From positions 1-47,127 of the forward strand of contig NZ_MLCL01000068.1 in the NCBI RefSeq assembly GCF_001942625.1: 47,127 nt of DNA, read 5' to 3'. The notes beneath the pieces were generated by a model. It saw nothing but the letters and a program-made list of their open reading frames with translations, made no database searches and was not told the origin of the DNA. This DNA is from Mycobacterium syngnathidarum. GTDB taxonomy: Bacteria; Actinomycetota; Actinomycetes; Mycobacteriales; Mycobacteriaceae. Made by a program: the position numbers and the translations under genes. How positions within the stretch are numbered: position 1 is the stretch's first letter; the number at the start of each line of letters is the position of its first letter. This document shows, in pieces, positions 43,233 to 47,127 of this stretch.

Positions 43233-44942
43233 CTATGCCGGTGGGGGTGGCACCGGGGCGGCGGGTGCCCCGGGCGGCGGCACGATCGGGGCGATCACCG
43301 GCGGCGCCAACGCAGGCACAGCGGGCGGCGGCGGCGCAGCAACCGGTGGGCCAGGTGGCAGTGGCAATGGCGGAGGCAGCTGCGGAGCGGGCGGCAGCGG
43401 GTCTGCGACCGCGACCGGGTCGGCGATCGGGCTGCCCGGTGGAACCTCATCGAGCCGGGTGGCGTGTACGGGCACGCTGATCACCGCGCCTTGTAGTCCG
43501 CACTCGTTGGACAGGATGGTGGTGGTTTGCGCGCCGGCCAGCCCACCATCGGGCTGCGGCGCCAACGCCAATGCCGTCTCCATGGTCTGCGCTTGCCCGA
43601 GATTCGGCGCTTCACAGGGCAGGGTGCCGGTTCCGGGATCACCTTGCCAAGAGTTGTCGATGAAGCGGAATACCGCTGTCATGCCGCCACCTTCGGCGTA
43701 AGCGATGGCGTGGTTGGTGCCGTCCATGCGCGTCGAGGTCGCAACACATCCCGAGGGATTGCAGGCCGACCGGAATGCCCACCAGAAGCTTGCGATCTGG
43801 TTTCCCGCCGCCGGCCACGGGTTGCCGTTGAGGCTGGCGTGCGGGTTGTCGTAGTCGAGGCGGTAGAGGCCGTCGAAGACCGGGTCGGCGGGCGGCAGCG
43901 CGATCGGCGCGTTCGCCACACTGGCAACGGCCGTGCTCGGCGATGAGCTCGGCTGCTCGCTGGCTGCGGCATCAGCCGACGGCCACAGCTGCCACGCCCC
44001 GACACCGACGGCGACGCCGACAGCGGCGATCGCCGCCACGGGCGCCCAGGCCGGCATCCCCGCCAACCGATACCCGGGCGCGTGTCGACCAGGTGCCGGC
44101 GGTGCCGGCGGCGCCAAAGTCAGTGCGGGCACCGGGGTTTCATCAGCCAGGGCATGCGCGAAGGCACCGCAGCTGGCGAATCGCTCAGCCGGGTTCTTGG
44201 CGAGGGCTTTGGCAAACACCGGATCGAGATCGGCCAATTCGGGCCGGGTGGCGGCCAACTCCGGCGGCTTCGAGTTGACGTGGCGGCTGACCACCACGGC
44301 GGGGTTGGCATGCGCGAACAGTTGTGTCCCGGTCAGCAGGTGGTACGCGGTGCAGGCCAAGGCGTACTGGTCGGCGCGGCCGTCGACATCCTCCCCCACC
44401 AGTTGTTCCGGTGCGGCATAGCCGGGGTTGTCGGCAGCCCCGACGTTGCGAGCGACACCGAGGCGAACCAGAACGGCACGCGGCCCGGTGGCACCGGTGG
44501 CATCACTGAGGATGATGTTGGCCGGGCTGACGTCGCGGTGCGGCAAACTGTGCTTGTGGGCGTAGTCGAGTGCCCCGGCAACCGCGATGACGATGCCGAA
44601 AACCTGTTCGCGCGGCAGGCCGTTGGGATATCGCTGATCGAGGAGACCGGCGAGATTCGCCCCGTCGACGAAGTCGGTCGAGATCCAGAGCTGACCGTTG
44701 TGCTCCCCGTGACCGCGGACCTTGGCGATGCTGGGATGCCACAACGTGGCGGCCAGATCTGCCTCGCGGTGAAACCTCTCCCGGTACTCGGGGTCGCCGG
44801 ACCATTCGTCGGGTGGCACCGTCAGCGCCTCGGGGTCAGGACGTCTGGGATGCTGCGCGAGGTAGACCTCCCCGGCCCCGCCTGACCCCAGCAGTCGAAC
44901 GATCCGGAAGACGGAGAACGTCTCATCGACGTTGAGCGGCAT
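43233..44942 (-). CDS. Receptor-type Ser/Thr protein kinase, likely pseudokinase
   Basis: 569 residues. Kinase-like domain (about 10-268) with the Gly loop LGSGGAGEVY, but Thr41 stands where the ATP-binding Lys should be (EALTVP in place of the usual ALKVL), Ser139 replaces the Lys after the catalytic Asp (HRDVSPAN; Asp137 and Asn142 kept), and Arg160-Leu-Gly replaces Asp-Phe-Gly. The activation loop is short, while YAAPEQ (175-180) and GRADQYALACTAYHLLTG are normal. A membrane helix (299-320) leads to an outer domain (about 345-515) with four Cys (SACNPSGC, PCEAP, NECGL), then a Pro/Ala tail. Related by eye to mycobacterial PknF-type kinases. With three catalytic positions lost, it probably signals by binding rather than phosphorylation. 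Confidence 0.85.
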   Translation of the reverse strand: MPLNVDETFSVFRIVRLLGSGGAGEVYLAQHPRRPDPEALTVPPDEWSGDPEYRERFHREADLAATLWHPSIAKVRGHGEHNGQLWISTDFVDGANLAGLLDQRYPNGLPREQVFGIVIAVAGALDYAHKHSLPHRDVSPANIILSDATGATGPRAVLVRLGVARNVGAADNPGYAAPEQLVGEDVDGRADQYALACTAYHLLTGTQLFAHANPAVVVSRHVNSKPPELAATRPELADLDPVFAKALAKNPAERFASCGAFAHALADETPVPALTLAPPAPPAPGRHAPGYRLAGMPAWAPVAAIAAVGVAVGVGAWQLWPSADAAASEQPSSSPSTAVASVANAPIALPPADPVFDGLYRLDYDNPHASLNGNPWPAAGNQIASFWWAFRSACNPSGCVATSTRMDGTNHAIAYAEGGGMTAVFRFIDNSWQGDPGTGTLPCEAPNLGQAQTMETALALAPQPDGGLAGAQTTTILSNECGLQGAVISVPVHATRLDEVPPGSPIADPVAVADPLPPAPQLPPPLPLPPGPPVAAPPPPAVPALAPPVIAPIVPPPGAPAAPVPPPPA

Positions 44943-45009
44943 TCAGGAATCCTACGGACTGCCCTCCGGACTGTTTACGTTGCCCCACAAAGCAAATCAG
45001 AGCGAGGAT

Positions 45010-45039
45010 TTGTGTCCGCACGCACCGGTCGGCTAATGT
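45010..45039 (+). promoter_or_regulatory. Promoter of tRNA-Gly copy 2
   Basis: TTGTGT (45010-45015), 18 bp, TAATGT (45034-45039), the same as at copy 1, so the second tRNA-Gly is probably transcribed. Confidence 0.6.
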
Positions 45040-45073
45040 TCGCTTTCGCGACGGGCGATCTCGCTCGTGGCGC

Positions 45074-45146
45074 GCGGATGTAGCGCAGTTGGTAGCGCAT
45101 CACCTTGCCAAGGTGAGGGTCGCGGGTTCGAATCCCGTCATCCGCT
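45074..45146 (+). tRNA. tRNA-Gly (anticodon GCC), copy 2
   Basis: Identical over all 73 nt to copy 1 at 39269-39341, with conserved upstream sequence back to about 45008. Part of a duplicated tRNA-Gly/Cys unit. Confidence 0.95.
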
Positions 45147-45176
45147 CAACGAGTGCGATCTGGCATCAATCCCAGT

Positions 45177-45229
45177 GGCGGAGTGGCCGAGTGATGAGGC
45201 AACGGGCTGCAAAGCCATGCACACGGTTG
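45177..45229 (+). pseudogene. Decayed tRNA-Cys
   Basis: Aligns to the first 53 nt of tRNA-Cys at 39373 but lacks the T arm and 3' acceptor strand. Changes in the anticodon stem (ACGGG against GCCAT) break two of five pairs. The GCA anticodon is still readable. Not functional. Confidence 0.85.
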
Positions 45230-45627
45230 ATCACTGGACCATCGCCAGGAATCCTCCTGGCAGCCGGTATCGACCGCCAGTCGGACGGCGCCGCGCGATG
45301 CACACATCAGGTCATTGTTCGCCTGGCTCGGCCACACCTATGCCACGACGGGCTCTGCACCGAACTCGACGACTGGACCACAACTGGGCTCCGACGCTCG
45401 ACCTAGCCAGCGCCGCACCGTCGCCATCGTGAGCATCAACGCCCGGCTAGGTAGGCGCGCGACCGCGATGTTCTTCAGCGTCGATAGCCAAGCCGAAGCC
45501 GCGGACTGCTATTTGAAGGAATGGACGACCAAGCTCCCCGCGCGGATCGCCGCCATCGATTGACTACGTTGTCAGACCCCTCGTAGAAACTCATGCCCAA
45601 AGCCATCAACATCCGGGGGGCAGAGGG
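45230..45627. other. 398-bp stretch without a supported gene
   Basis: Between the decayed tRNA-Cys and the membrane protein gene. Short open frames exist (one ends at 45563 with FFSVDSQAEAADCYLKEWTTKLPARIAAID in parts) but none has a ribosome site, a family match or a clear start. It may hold degraded coding DNA. I see no repeat or RNA structure worth naming. Confidence 0.5.
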
Positions 45628-46611
45628 ATGGTCACCATCTCACGGGAACTACGGACCAGCGCCGGCCGGTACTACCGGTGGCATCGCGAGATTCGGGAGA
45701 ACTTCAAGCGCAGCAATCGCGGCGCGCGGTTGCACCGCATGCTCCCCATGATGATTGCCACGTTCTTAATCCTCGCCGCTTCGGTATGGCCGCTCAACTT
45801 GACGGCCAAGCTTGTCGCGCAGGCTATGTCACACGCGCCTGAGTTTCTCGGCGAACTTCTGGGCGCGGCGGCCTACTATCCCAATATCCTTGCTACCGGG
45901 TATGCCGCCGGGGTTATCGGGGTCCTGGTCGTGGGTGCCCGGATCAAGATGTTGCCTAACATCAGGGCGGCAACCGGTCCGAAGAAAGCAGTTCAATGGG
46001 TGCTGTTCTTGGCGACCATCCTATGGCTCACCACAACAGCATTCATGATGTGGGCACGCGGTATTTCACTGGGAGTGCAAATATTCTTGGGCTTCTTGTT
46101 GTGGATTCTGATCATCAGTTTCTGGGCCCTGCAGATTGCTGTCTGCCTGCACGTCCTGACGAACTGGTTCCTGTTCGTCAAAGTCGTATCACTGCGCTGG
46201 CCGTGGGTCGGCTGGGCGATCACCGCAGCGGCCTGGTGGTTTAGCCTCAACATTGCCCACCTGCTCGAGGAGGGCACTAAATGGCTGTATCCGCCGAATC
46301 TGCATTACGCCTTCGACGTCCTCGCGCCATTCGCGGTACCGGTAATTGCGTGGTACGTCAAAATCCCGACCACACTCGCGGCCGCCATTCCCTGGATCGC
46401 CGAGTTCAGGATGCTGGCCGGATTCCGGAAACACGGTGAAGCATACCGGGACAGCGAGTACTACCAGAGGTGGTGCAACCCGACCCTCGAAGAATTTCCT
46501 GGCGGCCGCGAGCAGATTCGGACGATATGGGCATCACTGCGCCGGGGCGAGCATGACGATATAAGTGTCATGGCGATGTGGCGCGAACTCTTTCGCGATG
46601 TCGTCCGATGA
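45628..46611 (+). CDS. Multi-pass membrane protein, unknown
   Basis: 327 residues, GTG or ATG-type start at 45628 with GGGGGGCAGAGG upstream. Basic cytoplasmic N-terminus (RYYRWHREIRENFKRSNRGARLHR), then membrane segments at about 39-57, 85-104, 121-142, 148-180 (long, perhaps two), 191-212 and 228-256, and a soluble C-terminal tail of 65 residues (GFRKHGEAYRDSEYYQRWCNPTLEEFPGG). No family recognised. Base composition is lower in G+C than the housekeeping genes, and it is flanked by gene remnants and an IS end, suggesting acquired DNA. Confidence 0.65.
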   Translation: MVTISRELRTSAGRYYRWHREIRENFKRSNRGARLHRMLPMMIATFLILAASVWPLNLTAKLVAQAMSHAPEFLGELLGAAAYYPNILATGYAAGVIGVLVVGARIKMLPNIRAATGPKKAVQWVLFLATILWLTTTAFMMWARGISLGVQIFLGFLLWILIISFWALQIAVCLHVLTNWFLFVKVVSLRWPWVGWAITAAAWWFSLNIAHLLEEGTKWLYPPNLHYAFDVLAPFAVPVIAWYVKIPTTLAAAIPWIAEFRMLAGFRKHGEAYRDSEYYQRWCNPTLEEFPGGREQIRTIWASLRRGEHDDISVMAMWRELFRDVVR

Positions 46612-46634
46612 CCATTCGGCGAGTTTGATCACCC

Positions 46635-46771
46635 TCAGCCCGCGGCTATGGCGTCCTGAATCCGGTCAGTCAGCGCGGGATCGCAACCACAGGTCGGCGG
46701 GCACGTCCGCCGAGAAGATCATGTCCAGCGTCACCTGCCAGAACGTCACGAACGGCAGCCACCCAGAGGCG
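46635..46771 (-). pseudogene. Remnant of an alpha/beta-hydrolase family gene
   Basis: The reverse strand reads ASGWLPFVTFWQVTLDMIF and then SADVPADLWLRSRAD before a stop. Shifting frame by one gives CDPALTDRIQDAIAAG and a stop. LPFVTFWQVT..D..F...VP is the C-terminal signature of the mycobacterial two-part alpha/beta-hydrolase membrane proteins (Abhydrolase_9), from memory. The G-H-G-H that normally follows is missing. Upstream the frame is broken by stops. The rest of 46612-46897 shows nothing else I can identify. Confidence 0.45.
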
Positions 46772-46897
46772 ATGCGCGACTGGATAGGTGGGCCCCGCCC
46801 TTCATCAGTTGGGTATCGAGACTGCGGTGGACCGTATGAGCACCGGGCGAATCACCAAAGCCGGACCAACAGGTTCGGATTTCGCAGCGGACGTTAG

Positions 46898-47127
46898 CCC
46901 GGATTTTTCACGGAATGTTGCGTGTGGGGTGTGTAGGTAAGCGAAAGTGCCTGTCCTGCAAGGGATAATTGGACTTCTCTAGGGTTCAATCGTCCTGACG
47001 GGAAGGCACTTCGCGGGTGAAGAATATCGCGGTCGTTGCACGGGTGAAAGTGTCTGCTGATGGCCATGGCGTCGTGTCGCATGCCGGGATGGGTATGTTG
47101 CGTGAACTTGCCGACCGGACCGGCCTA
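46898..47127 (+). mobile_element. Left end of an IS1380-like insertion sequence
   Basis: A transposase start appears at 47017 after about 120 bp of non-coding DNA. The likely element end is the CCCGGATTTTTCACGG segment at 46898-46913, which fits the general form of terminal inverted repeats, but the partner end lies outside the window, so the boundary is a guess. Confidence 0.5.
47017..47127 (+). CDS. IS1380-family transposase (N-terminal fragment, window-cut)
   Basis: 37 codons from a GTG: KNIAVVARVKVSADGHGV, then VSHAGMGMLRELADRTGL, open to the last base. The stretch S-x-A-G-x-x-x-L-x-x-L-A-D/E-R-x-G-L is the usual opening of IS1380-type DDE transposases. Whether the gene is complete cannot be seen. 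Confidence 0.65.
   Translation, partial: MKNIAVVARVKVSADGHGVVSHAGMGMLRELADRTGL

Noticed and set aside
45177..45229. Second functional tRNA-Cys
   Set aside because: T arm and acceptor strand are missing and the anticodon stem is broken.
1..47127. CRISPR array
   Set aside because: No regularly spaced direct repeats and no cas genes were seen in the window.

Overview
The window is high-GC actinobacterial chromosome. Gene order matches the Mycobacterium tuberculosis stretch secD-yajC-gabT-fadD9-ruvBAC-yebC-pdxT-tesB-pdxS-nudix-pimA-patA-pgsA-HIT-thrS, and the PIM lipid genes, carboxylic acid reductases and mycobacterial LexA box agree with this. I read it as a Mycobacterium, probably a fast-growing Mycolicibacterium. 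The species cannot be fixed from the sequence alone.

Layout. 1-3011: 5' end of secD, yajC, gabT and a four-helix membrane protein. 3012-10468: two tandem, near-identical carboxylic acid reductase genes. Each has its own copy of a TTAGTnnnACTAA operator-like block at the same distance from the start codon, and each ends in a strong hairpin. 10498-15886: a MerR/TipA-type regulator, ruvCAB plus a DUF1304 gene behind a LexA box, a small SDR, yebC and a small membrane protein. 15969-17925: a tetR-CMD-dehydrogenase operon. 17956-26787: reverse-strand housekeeping genes, namely the PLP synthase operon (pdxS-tesB-pdxT) and thrS-HIT-pgsA-patA-pimA-nudix, which makes phosphatidylinositol mannosides. 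A 26-bp repeat sits at two junctions of this second operon. 26848-35975: a PGPGW membrane protein and thioesterase, DUF1990, an osmoprotectant ABC transporter (permease-ATPase-permease-lipoprotein), two oxidoreductases, and a divergent DUF302/thioredoxin pair around a CsoR/CstR-like operator, with an unlisted 48-residue Cys-rich protein downstream. 35979-38357: tex.

38428-47127 is the accessory part. It holds a tRNA-Val(CAC) and a tRNA-Gly/Cys/Val(GAC) cluster. The last 28 bp of the tRNA-Val(GAC) end recur 3,562 bp downstream, directly before what looks like the displaced tRNA terminator. Between the repeats is a compact integrated element with no visible integrase. It carries an EspC-like type VII secretion partner (YxxxD signal), a WxG protein with a proline-rich linker and an unrecognised C-terminal domain, a membrane-anchored possible immunity protein, a CxxC protein and a 227-residue protein on the other strand. 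Beyond it are a receptor-type Ser/Thr kinase that has lost three catalytic residues (a likely pseudokinase), a second copy of the tRNA-Gly/Cys unit in which Gly is intact and Cys is decayed, an orphan membrane protein, a hydrolase-like gene remnant, and the left end of an IS1380-like element cut by the window edge.

The two most unusual items are the tRNA-Val island, read as a cargo-only integrative element for a type VII-secreted toxin module, and the pseudokinase beside it. Functional statements for both are inference from motifs and layout.
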